11,346 bases of DNA from Planctomycetaceae bacterium (GTDB taxonomy: Bacteria > Planctomycetota > Planctomycetia > Pirellulales > PALSA-1355). This document shows, one piece after another, positions 5,874 to 11,346 of this stretch. A model generated the notes under the pieces. That model was not told the DNA's origin, did no database searches, and saw nothing but the letters and a program-made list of their open reading frames with translations. The stretch is from assembly GCA_005773095.1 (NCBI GenBank), contig SXHT01000263.1, forward strand, positions 1-11,346. Direction: 5' to 3'. Position 1 is the stretch's first letter. Every line of letters starts with the position of its first letter. A program made the translations under genes and the position numbers.

Positions 5874-8777
5874 TTATTTTTGCCGGTGGTTGCCCGGGTC
5901 GTAGAAGGGTAGCGCTGCCACCTCCGCCGTGACTCGCTTGCCATCGTCGAGCTTGATCTGCACCAGTCGGCCCGGCTGGGCCAGGTCGGGGCGTAGGAAC
6001 GCCATACCCAGCGCATAGCCCAACGTCGAGCGATGGGTGATGCTCGTCACGCGGCCGACCACCTCATTTTGCTCAAAGATCAAGTGACACTCTTGGGGCA
6101 ATGGGCCGCGATGATCCTGGGCAAACCGGATTCCGACGAGTCTTCGCGTCAACCTCTGCTTGCGGCAAATCGCCAAACTTCTCTGACCGACAAAGAACGG
6201 TTTGCCGTCCGAAACGGCCCAATCTAAATCCGCTTCCGAGGGAGTTGTCAGCGCATCGGTGTCCTGGCCGACAATCAAGTGTCCTTTCTCGAGCCGGAGT
6301 AAGCGCTGGGCTTCGGTGCCGAAAGGCCGGATACGATGCGCCTTGCCCGCTTCCATCAAAGCCGACCAGACGTGCTGGCCGTATCCGGCAGGTACATGGA
6401 TTTCGTATCCCAATTCGCCGACGAAGCCAACTCGCATCAGAACCGCCTGCACACCGGCGACCTTACCTTCCCGCGCCGCAAGAAAGGGAAACGCATTATG
6501 GGAGAGCTTGACGTCGGTCAGCGCAGCGAATGCCTCCCATGATCGCGGGCCCGCCAGATTCATGGCGGTAAACTGCCCGGTCAGGTTGATCAAAGTCACG
6601 TTCATCCGCCAGACCATGGCCCAACGCTGCATCTCGCGATAGAAAACGGCGGATCCCGCGGTCGTGGCCGTGACATAAAAGCGGTCTTCGGCAAGCCGAG
6701 CGACCACGCCCTCATCGTACAGTACGCCTGATTCGTCGCAGGCCACGGCATAGCGAATCCTGCCGATTTTATGATCGGCAAAGTTTCCCGTATAAATGCG
6801 GTCAAGAAACCGTGCAGCGTCAGGACCTCGGACTTCAAACTTGCCCAACGTGCCGAGATCAATCAGTCCCAGGTTGCCACGGACATGCTGTGCCTCGTCA
6901 AGTATGGATTGTTCGCGCGACAGCACTCCATTGGAATAAAACTCGGGACGCAACCAGGCGCCGACATGCACGAACTTGGCGCCCGCCTTGGCGTGCCAGT
7001 CATGGATCGGCGTCCGCCGTGTTGGATGGAATCGTCGGCCCGCAAGGTGCCCAAAGGAAACGGGATGGTGAAACGGCCGCGAAGTGGATGTGCCGGTCTC
7101 GTCGATGGTTCGGCCATTGAGTCGTGCCAGAATACGCACGGCATTCAGATTGGAAAGTTTGCCCTGGCTGGGTCCCATGCCGACAGTCGTGTAACGCTTC
7201 AACAACTCGATATTGTCGTAGCCTTCCTGGTGGGCATTGATGAAGTCGGTAAGGTGCAGGTCTTCATCCAGCTCGACGAAGTTCTTCTTCCTGGCGTGCT
7301 CGAAGATCGGATAAGGATGGCTATGCGGAGCGTCGCGATGCATGGACATCTCGGGCAATGCTCCCTGGTAGCGTCCCAACCGGGCCGCTGCTGCCAGGCC
7401 CGCGCGTCGGCCATCTAGGAGTTGATCGTCGAGTTCGAACACGCCGTTGGCCCGTCCCGCGGCGAAGACCGTTGCAGGGAGCATGCCGGGGATCAGTTGT
7501 TCCAAGCGATCGTCGTAACGGAATCTTCCGCCGGCCTGATACAGCAGATCCGCGGTCGGCGCCCATCCGACGCTCATGACGACGCCATCGCAATCGATAC
7601 TCCAACCCGCATCGGACCGCGGTTGGCCTGAGTCATTGAGCGGACAAACCACCGCGCCGCGCACGCGCGTACCTGATTTATCGGGCAAGGCTTCGTAGAT
7701 CATGTGCTTTGGCAGGATGCGAATCTTCGCCTGCTCGACGGTGTGTCGCCACGACGAGGTCTCTCCGGCAGGCCTGAGATCAACGACCATCGTAACTTCC
7801 ACGCCGGCTGTGTGGAGGTCGGACGCCACACGGTAGCCTTCGGAGTTTGCCGCCAGCACGACACATCGATCAAACGGCTTGACCGCATACAAGTGCATCA
7901 GACGTTGGGCAGCGGAAGCAAGCATCACGCCCGGCAGATCGTTGTTGCCGAACACGGCCGGTTGTTCGTAGCAGCCTGCGGCGACGAGCAGCGCTCCCGC
8001 CCGAAGTTTCGTCAATCGGCATTCGTCGACCAAAGCGATCCAATGGTCGGCATAGCAGCCGGCGACCTGCGTTGCACAACGAATTTCCAGATTCGGAATT
8101 GAGCTTGCCCGCATGAGTAACCGTTCAAGGTGCCCGCGCGCGGCGCTATCGCCGGCCCACTGCCAGGTCAAGCTGCCACCGGGCCGCGGCAGTTCTTCAA
8201 CCACCAAGACCTGCAAACCAAGCTCGGCCGCGGCGATCGCTCCCGAAAGGCCCGCGGGTCCGGCGCCAATGACACACAGATCGCAGAACGCATATTCCTT
8301 GGGAGTCGGCCTGGCGACGATGGTCGGATTGATGCGTCCAAGCCCCGCCACTTTGCGCATTTGCTTCTCATAAACGGGAAATAATCGGCGCGGCGTGTGA
8401 AAGGCTTTATAGTAAAAGCCGACGGGCATGAGGCGGCTGAACCGCTCGGTAATCCGCAGGCGATCGGCAGCCAATCCACCGACGGTATTCACGGCGCGCA
8501 CATCCAGTCCTGCTGTGATCGGCAGCACGTCACCCCGCATATTCGTGTGCTCGCCGTCCTCGACCATTGCGTTGACATCGCAGTTGGCAAGGCTGTAAGG
8601 TCCGCGCGCCCGATGGTACTTGAAACTGCGGCCTGTCATCCGTACGTCATTGGCCCACAAGGCACTGCTGAGCACGTCGCCTTGAAAGCCGGAATACGCT
8701 TGTCCTTCAAAGTGGAACTCAAGCGGACGCGAGCGATCGATCCACTCGCCGGGCCGCGGTGAAAGCCTGCGGTTCAT
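5874..8777 (-). CDS. soxA: Sarcosine oxidase alpha subunit
   Basis: SoxA is the large chain of heterotetrameric sarcosine oxidase: it binds NAD+ and carries the folate site where the methyl-derived carbon is captured as 5,10-methylene-tetrahydrofolate. The 967 residues match the family length. From the N-terminus: a ferredoxin-like fold of about 100 residues (LEFHFEGQAYSGFQGDVLSS, RMTGRSFKYHRARG) with a single cysteine and so no iron-sulphur cluster; a dinucleotide-binding domain with GAGPAGLSGAIAAAELG near residue 171; a link containing KRYTTVGMGPSQGK near 530; then a GcvT-type aminomethyltransferase domain from about 590 (RRTPIHDWHAKAGAKF, LGLIDLGTLGKFEVRGPDA) and a GcvT C-terminal barrel with FVGELGYEIHVPA and RLLRLEKGHL before it. 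The ATG at 8777 is chosen over GTG at 8783 because AGGAG lies 5 nt upstream. It starts 2 nt after the soxD stop. Confidence 0.96.
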   Translation of the reverse strand: MNRRLSPRPGEWIDRSRPLEFHFEGQAYSGFQGDVLSSALWANDVRMTGRSFKYHRARGPYSLANCDVNAMVEDGEHTNMRGDVLPITAGLDVRAVNTVGGLAADRLRITERFSRLMPVGFYYKAFHTPRRLFPVYEKQMRKVAGLGRINPTIVARPTPKEYAFCDLCVIGAGPAGLSGAIAAAELGLQVLVVEELPRPGGSLTWQWAGDSAARGHLERLLMRASSIPNLEIRCATQVAGCYADHWIALVDECRLTKLRAGALLVAAGCYEQPAVFGNNDLPGVMLASAAQRLMHLYAVKPFDRCVVLAANSEGYRVASDLHTAGVEVTMVVDLRPAGETSSWRHTVEQAKIRILPKHMIYEALPDKSGTRVRGAVVCPLNDSGQPRSDAGWSIDCDGVVMSVGWAPTADLLYQAGGRFRYDDRLEQLIPGMLPATVFAAGRANGVFELDDQLLDGRRAGLAAAARLGRYQGALPEMSMHRDAPHSHPYPIFEHARKKNFVELDEDLHLTDFINAHQEGYDNIELLKRYTTVGMGPSQGKLSNLNAVRILARLNGRTIDETGTSTSRPFHHPVSFGHLAGRRFHPTRRTPIHDWHAKAGAKFVHVGAWLRPEFYSNGVLSREQSILDEAQHVRGNLGLIDLGTLGKFEVRGPDAARFLDRIYTGNFADHKIGRIRYAVACDESGVLYDEGVVARLAEDRFYVTATTAGSAVFYREMQRWAMVWRMNVTLINLTGQFTAMNLAGPRSWEAFAALTDVKLSHNAFPFLAAREGKVAGVQAVLMRVGFVGELGYEIHVPAGYGQHVWSALMEAGKAHRIRPFGTEAQRLLRLEKGHLIVGQDTDALTTPSEADLDWAVSDGKPFFVGQRSLAICRKQRLTRRLVGIRFAQDHRGPLPQECHLIFEQNEVVGRVTSITHRSTLGYALGMAFLRPDLAQPGRLVQIKLDDGKRVTAEVAALPFYDPGNHRQK

Positions 8778-8779
8778 CG

Positions 8780-9037
8780 TCACTCCTGACCGTCGTACAA
8801 GTACGTTCGCAAAAACTCATCCGAGCGGTTGTCGCGCTCAGCAATAAACCAGACGCCACTCGCCAAATGGTACCACCACTCCCGTTTGACCCCCGGTTCG
8901 CCCGATCGATTGAAGACATAGTCGGCCCATGCTTCATCGGTGGCCTGGTCGGGATCGGGCATGGGGCGCAACTCGCCTCCGTAGTGAAATTCCTGCAACG
9001 GCCGGGGGCCATTCACGGGGCAGTGGATAATTTTCAT
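8780..9037 (-). CDS. soxD: Sarcosine oxidase delta subunit, zinc ligands partly missing
   Basis: SoxD is the smallest chain of the sarcosine oxidase complex; in the characterised bacterial enzyme it holds a structural zinc, as I recall through Cys6, Cys9, a His near 59 and Cys63. This 85-residue protein fits the family: IHCPVNGPRPLQEFHYGGEL at the start, DEAWADYVFNR in the middle, WWYHLASGVWFIAERD near the end. Cys6 and the histidine (H57) remain, but the second cysteine is Asn9 and the position four after the histidine is Gly61, so the zinc site appears degraded. The ATG overlaps the stop of the upstream unknown gene as ATGA, with GAGGA a few bases before it. The stop is 2 nt before the soxA ATG, so translational coupling in both directions is likely. 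The identity is safe from sequence plus position. Confidence 0.93.
   Translation of the reverse strand: MKIIHCPVNGPRPLQEFHYGGELRPMPDPDQATDEAWADYVFNRSGEPGVKREWWYHLASGVWFIAERDNRSDEFLRTYLYDGQE
8783..8787 (-). promoter_or_regulatory. Ribosome binding site of soxA, deciding the start
   Basis: AGGAG with a 5-nt spacer precedes the ATG at 8775-8777. It lies inside the last codons of soxD and touches the alternative GTG at 8781-8783, which would then have no usable Shine-Dalgarno. Confidence 0.6.
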
Positions 9038-9411
9038 GGAATCCTCGACGTCGCGATGTCGACGACGATTACGGCCTTGATCGCGTCTTTCGGGATGTGC
9101 AGAATCGTCTTCTTTGTCGGGTTCAGCACCTTCAGAATTTCGTCCGTGGAGCTGCCGGCGTAGAAGTAGTAGCCGATGTCGAGTTGCTTGAGATACTGTA
9201 ACCGTTCACGGGCCGGGGACTGGCTCATTTTCCCGGCGAATTCGAGAGAGCTGTGTCCTTCTGTTGGACGGTTGCCCAACGTGGTTCCCGGGAAAATGTG
9301 CCTGTCCACCTCTCTGGGCCCGTGAACGGTTACGAGATACTGATGCCCGTTGAGTTGCATATAATAAGTGTAGGTGACGGAGACGGAGGGGATGGAGATC
9401 GGATCAGACAC
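9034..9411 (-). CDS. Unknown small protein coupled to soxD, carrying an in-frame MITE insertion
   Basis: This 125-residue protein is not recognised. It has no signal peptide or membrane helix. The C-terminal part looks well folded: YYFYAGSSTDEILKVLNP followed by KKTILHIPKDAIKAVIVVDI, an alpha/beta-like pattern. Its stop overlaps the soxD ATG as ATGA, so it is probably translated as part of the sox operon, in the place where soxB normally adjoins soxD. The start is GTG; an AGGA 8 nt before it lies at the edge of a C-rich repeat. Residues 27-74 are encoded by a 136-bp inverted-repeat element plus one copy of its 8-bp target. Removing these 144 bp rejoins NGHQYL to KQLDIG and gives a continuous 77-residue protein. 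The insert-coded residues, from VTVHGPREV to ARERLQYL, thus have no shared ancestry with the host protein. Function unknown; reality is supported by the overlap and open frame. Confidence 0.7.
   Translation of the reverse strand: MSDPISIPSVSVTYTYYMQLNGHQYLVTVHGPREVDRHIFPGTTLGNRPTEGHSSLEFAGKMSQSPARERLQYLKQLDIGYYFYAGSSTDEILKVLNPTKKTILHIPKDAIKAVIVVDIATSRIP
9190..9197. repeat. Target-site duplication, left copy
   Basis: GAGATACT abuts the left end of the 136-bp inverted-repeat element and is identical to 9334-9341. Confidence 0.88.
9198..9333. mobile_element. 136-bp MITE-like element with 17-bp terminal inverted repeats (IS66-type ends)
   Basis: The two ends are perfect 17-bp inverted repeats: GTAACCGTTCACGGGCC at 9198-9214 and its reverse complement at 9317-9333. 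Pairing continues inward: the left arm to 9236 and the right arm from 9288 align over a further 22 bases with two mismatches and one bulge, after a 6-base bulge on the right arm. CATTTTCCCGG (9226-9236) matches 9288-9298 exactly in inverted orientation. The 51-bp middle holds a small GTTGG/CCAAC hairpin. The element is flanked precisely by the 8-bp direct repeat GAGATACT. It encodes no transposase, so it is non-autonomous. GTAA termini and 8-bp target duplications are characteristic of the IS66 family, which makes an IS66 transposase the likely mobiliser. It lies inside a coding frame, adding 48 codons with its target copy. Confidence 0.9.
9334..9341. repeat. Target-site duplication, right copy
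   Basis: GAGATACT directly follows the right end of the 136-bp element. On the coding strand both copies read AGTATCTC, giving the repeated residues Q-Y-L on each side of the insertion. Confidence 0.88.
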
Positions 9412-9420
9412 TTCCTAAAT

Positions 9421-9468
9421 CCTATCTCCCCTCGCCCCTGCAGGGGGAGAGGGGTCGGGGGTGAGGGG
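9421..9468 (+). repeat. C/G-rich 48-bp palindromic repeat, copy 1
   Basis: The repeat begins CCTATCTCCCCTCG and ends CGGGGGTGAGGGG, with a central palindrome CCCCTGCAGGGG. It matches 10103-10150 at 45 of 48 positions in the same orientation, and 9895-9942 in the opposite orientation. It ends 2 nt from the DUF559 stop codon (9471-9473). Its other end supplies the purine-rich AGGA in front of the GTG start of the unknown gene. Similar C-rich palindromes are common between genes in many GC-rich bacteria. Confidence 0.85.
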
Positions 9469-9470
9469 GC

Positions 9471-9833
9471 TCAACTCGCGCACCTCGCTTGCAACTTCGC
9501 ATCGATCCGTTCGAGCACCTGCTGCGTCTCGTTTTCCACTTGCCAGCCGCCGAATCTTAACACTTCGATCCCTTGCGAGTGCATCCAGGAGTCGCGCGCT
9601 TCGTCTTTTTGTTTTCCTTCGCTCGTGTGATGCCCTGATCCGTCGAGTTCCACGACCAGCTTCGCTTCGTCGCAGTAAAAATCCGCGGTATAGATCCCCA
9701 GCGGATGCTGGCGGCGAAACTTCTTGCCGCAACGACCGCGATCGCGCAACAACTGCCAGAGGTAGTTCTCGGAGCTGGTGGCCGCCTTGCGCAGATACCG
9801 GGCGAATTCGATGGGTTCCAGTTCGTGCGACAT
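9471..9833 (-). CDS. DUF559 / Vsr-like endonuclease-domain protein
   Basis: This 120-residue protein matches the DUF559 family of small PD-(D/E)XK, Vsr-like nuclease folds. Diagnostic blocks in order are: an N-terminal helix with SENYLWQLLRDR, then KKFRRQHPLGIYTADFYCDE (about 37-56), the core LVVELDGSGHH (59-69), and a final ARDSWMHSQGIEVLRF (79-94). D51, E62, D64 and H68/H69 are the likely catalytic or metal-binding residues. Length is normal for the family and the domain is complete. Cellular role is not established for these proteins; some are linked to DNA repair or mobile DNA by similarity to Vsr. No Shine-Dalgarno is visible before the ATG, so expression is uncertain. The gene sits between soxB and the rest of the sox operon and is bracketed by two direct copies of a 48-bp C/G-rich repeat, suggesting it arrived as a unit. 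Confidence 0.88.
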   Translation of the reverse strand: MSHELEPIEFARYLRKAATSSENYLWQLLRDRGRCGKKFRRQHPLGIYTADFYCDEAKLVVELDGSGHHTSEGKQKDEARDSWMHSQGIEVLRFGGWQVENETQQVLERIDAKLQARCAS

Positions 9834-9894
9834 GGGTTTGCGAATAGATTACTTGGTTCAGGATTGTGACTTGCTTCTTCCCCTCACCCTATTC

Positions 9895-9942
9895 CCCCTC
9901 ACCCCCGGCCCCTCTCCCCGGATTACCGGGGAGAGGGGAGAT
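9895..9942 (-). repeat. C/G-rich 48-bp palindromic repeat, copy 2 (inverted), with a perfect 13-bp hairpin
   Basis: In reverse orientation this matches copies 1 and 3 at both ends (GGCCGGGGGTGAGGGG and ATCTCCCCTC), but the apex differs. CCCCTCTCCCCGG (9909-9921) pairs perfectly with 9926-9938 around a 4-nt ATTA loop. A second fragment of the family, CCCCTCACCCT, lies just before it at about 9880-9890. Confidence 0.85.
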
Positions 9943-9953
9943 TAAAATTTTTC

Positions 9954-9975
9954 GGATTACCGGGGCGAGGGGAGA
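9954..9975 (-). repeat. Partial direct copy of the repeat-2 half
   Basis: The 22 bp starting GGATTACCGGGG repeat positions 9920-9941 with one mismatch (C for A in the run before GAGGGGAGA). The two are separated by an A/T-rich stretch around AAAATTTTT. It appears to be a solitary half of the palindrome. Confidence 0.75.
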
Positions 9976-10019
9976 CAAGCAAGGAAGCTAAGGTTTCCGC
10001 GAAATCCGATCTTCACGGT

Positions 10020-10096
10020 ATCCTACCCCCCTCGGCCCCGCGGCGATCAGGTTCCTCATCCTACCCCCCCTCGGCCCCGCGGCGATCAGGTTCCTC
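10020..10096. repeat. Tandem direct repeat, two units of 38 and 39 bp
   Basis: Units 10020-10057 and 10058-10096 are identical except for a C-run of six versus seven. Each starts ATCCTACC, contains CTCGGCCCCGCGGCGATCAG and ends GTTCCTC. A degenerate third unit (CCCTCGGCCCCGC at 10111-10123) merges into the adjoining 48-bp repeat, which suggests the tandem units grew from that palindrome's arm. Confidence 0.9.
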
Positions 10097-10102
10097 CACC
10101 AC

Positions 10103-10150
10103 CCTATCTCCCCTCGGCCCCGCAGGGGGAGAGGGGCCGGGGGTGAGGGG
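10103..10150 (+). repeat. C/G-rich 48-bp palindromic repeat, copy 3
   Basis: It is 45/48 identical to 9421-9468 in the same orientation, differing at three positions, two of them in the central palindrome. Together the two copies bracket the DUF559 gene and the other repeats. It begins 41 bp beyond the soxB stop codon. Confidence 0.85.
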
Positions 10151-10191
10151 TTATTTGGTTTTTCGCTTCTTCTCCCCTTTTTATGGATTTC

Positions 10192-11346
10192 CTAATGCCC
10201 TACGCTCGCTGCACCTTTTTCACCGACTAACCGGAATTGTTTGAAACGGGACACGTTGAACGGGCGAATCAGTTCATGGTCACGATCGTGGAGGATGGTG
10301 TGTGCCATCGTCCAACCGCAGATCGGCGTGGCCTTGAATCCCCAGGTGCCCCAGCCAGAGTCCAGATAGAAACCGCGAACCGGCGTGGTTCCCATGATGG
10401 GTGAGAAGTCGGGCGTCATGTCGCTCAAGCCGGCCCATTGCCGCAGCACGTTGACGCCGCTCAGACAGGGAAACAGGTCGAGCATGTGACCGCTGAGACC
10501 TTCGGCAAAGTCGAGGGTCGAGCGCTGCGAAATCACCTCGTAAGGATCGAGCGACGCCCCGGAGACCAGCTCTCCACGCGATGACTGGCTGACGTACAAA
10601 TGCAAACCGGCCGAGACCACGATGTGATTGAGCCATGGCTTGAGCGGTTCGGTAACCAACGCCTGCAGCGGATGGATGACCAGGGGCGTGCGGAGGCCCA
10701 CCATCGGCGTGATGTGGGTGGTCCACCCGGCCACGGCCGAGAGCACTTTCCGCGTCTTGATAAAACCCTTGCTTGTATGCACACCTGCCACGGCTCCGTC
10801 ACGTACCTCGATGCCGGTGACATTCGTCTGCTGGTGAATCTCCACACCCCGACTGCCGGCCCCACGCGCATAACCCCAAGCAACGGCGTCGTGCCGGGCA
10901 ATGGCGCCGGGCGGATGAAATAGTGCTCCATGCACCGGCGCCTGATGGCCGCCGCAATCAAGATCCATCTCGGGCACGCTCTTCTTCTTGAAGTCGCGCC
11001 CCACGACTTCGCTTTCGACGCCGAGATGCTTATTGACTTCCGCTCGCCATCGCATCGTCCTCAACGACGACGTGGAGTGGGCCAGCGTAAAGTGACCGCG
11101 CTCGGAATAGAACAGGTTGAGATTCAAATCACGGGATAAGTCTTGAAACAACTCAAGACTGGCATTGTAAAACTTTACACCCTCGGGCGTCAGGTAATTC
11201 GATCGCACAATGGCCGTATTCCGACCCGTGCCGCCGCTGCCGATATAGCCTTTCTCCAAGACTGCCACATTATGCACCCCGTGCTCTTTTGCCAGGTAGT
11301 ACGCGGTTCCCAATCCATGACCGCCACCGCCAATAATCACGACATC
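10192..11346 (-). CDS. soxB: Sarcosine oxidase beta subunit, N-terminus beyond the window
   Basis: SoxB is the catalytic flavoprotein chain of heterotetrameric sarcosine oxidase: it oxidises sarcosine at non-covalent FAD and passes electrons to covalently bound FMN, where oxygen is reduced to hydrogen peroxide. The visible frame runs open to the window edge. Reading from it, D-V-V-I-I-GGGGHG is the FAD-binding motif, followed by TAYYLAKEHG and TGRNTAIVRSNYL. The histidine in GAIARHDAVAWGYARGA (codon 10891-10893) corresponds to the FMN-linking histidine. The C-terminus GLSDMTPDFSPIMG, DSGWGTWGFKATPICGWTMA and FRLVGEKGAASVGH is typical. Only about 15-25 N-terminal residues should be missing; the GTG at 11340 is an internal valine, not the start. 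Unusually, soxD does not follow directly: about 1.15 kb with repeats, a nuclease gene and an unknown gene intervenes. The chain is otherwise intact. Confidence 0.96.
   Translation of the reverse strand, partial: DVVIIGGGGHGLGTAYYLAKEHGVHNVAVLEKGYIGSGGTGRNTAIVRSNYLTPEGVKFYNASLELFQDLSRDLNLNLFYSERGHFTLAHSTSSLRTMRWRAEVNKHLGVESEVVGRDFKKKSVPEMDLDCGGHQAPVHGALFHPPGAIARHDAVAWGYARGAGSRGVEIHQQTNVTGIEVRDGAVAGVHTSKGFIKTRKVLSAVAGWTTHITPMVGLRTPLVIHPLQALVTEPLKPWLNHIVVSAGLHLYVSQSSRGELVSGASLDPYEVISQRSTLDFAEGLSGHMLDLFPCLSGVNVLRQWAGLSDMTPDFSPIMGTTPVRGFYLDSGWGTWGFKATPICGWTMAHTILHDRDHELIRPFNVSRFKQFRLVGEKGAASVGH

Larger units (their letters stand above)
9834..10191. other. Gene-free repeat cluster between DUF559 and soxB
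   Basis: This 358-bp stretch holds no credible gene. Most of it is C/G-rich repeats: an inverted 48-bp palindrome (9895-9942), a half copy (9954-9975), a tandem 38/39-bp pair (10020-10096) and another 48-bp palindrome (10103-10150). Unique sequence remains at 9834-9879, at about 9976-10019 and in the A/T-richer spacer next to the soxB stop (10151-10191). No promoter for the downstream sox genes could be identified in it. Confidence 0.75.

Noticed and set aside
9415..9732. A 105-codon minus-strand frame overlapping the DUF559 gene
   Set aside because: It overlaps the DUF559 gene in another frame, runs into the C-rich repeat and has a low-complexity Arg/Ser-rich translation.
9909..9950. Perfect hairpin as a rho-independent terminator of soxB
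   Set aside because: In the soxB direction no T-run follows the stem; the T-rich stretch lies on the other side, and no plus-strand gene ends there. It fits better as a member of the dispersed repeat family.
9880..10150. Repeat cluster as a CRISPR array
   Set aside because: Units are palindromic, in mixed orientation or directly adjacent without unique spacers, and no cas gene is present.

Overview
The window looks like a chromosomal segment of a GC-rich bacterium, most likely a planctomycete-type genome. The grounds are a HEAT/TPR protein in a glp operon, a secreted STN-domain protein, and C-rich palindromic intergenic repeats. This is an impression from gene content, not a computed placement. 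All genes but one lie on the minus strand. No tRNA, rRNA, CRISPR array or intact transposase gene is visible.

Right to left on the minus strand: (1) Positions 11346-5206 carry a heterotetrameric sarcosine oxidase cluster, soxB (start cut off by the window edge), soxD, soxA, soxG. Together the products would oxidatively demethylate sarcosine to glycine, passing the one-carbon unit to tetrahydrofolate. The usual B-D-A-G order is interrupted between soxB and soxD by about 1.15 kb. This holds C-rich 48-bp palindromic repeats, a tandem 38/39-bp repeat, a DUF559-type endonuclease gene, and an unknown small gene overlapping soxD by ATGA. (2) Position 3940-5079, plus strand, is a secreted protein with two STN-like domains, convergent with soxG. 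(3) Positions 3725-1 hold a tight minus-strand operon: HEAT/TPR protein, glpD, glpK, for glycerol and glycerol-3-phosphate use. A divergent intergenic region (3726-3939) separates it from the STN gene.

The most striking observation is in the unknown gene upstream of soxD. A 136-bp element with perfect 17-bp terminal inverted repeats (9198-9333) is flanked exactly by an 8-bp direct repeat, GAGATACT (9190-9197 and 9334-9341). Element plus one target copy is 144 bp, exactly 48 codons, so the insertion kept the frame open and added 48 residues to a protein that was 77 residues before. GTAA ends and 8-bp duplications are the hallmark of IS66-family transposition, so this looks like an IS66-type MITE that has become protein-coding.

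Other points of note are an amber codon in glpK at the place where the conserved C-terminal segment should continue, a SoxD lacking two of the expected zinc-ligand cysteines, and a DUF559 nuclease gene bracketed by two direct 48-bp repeats. No promoter or terminator could be assigned with confidence. The 126 bp between the STN gene and soxG shows no clear terminator.
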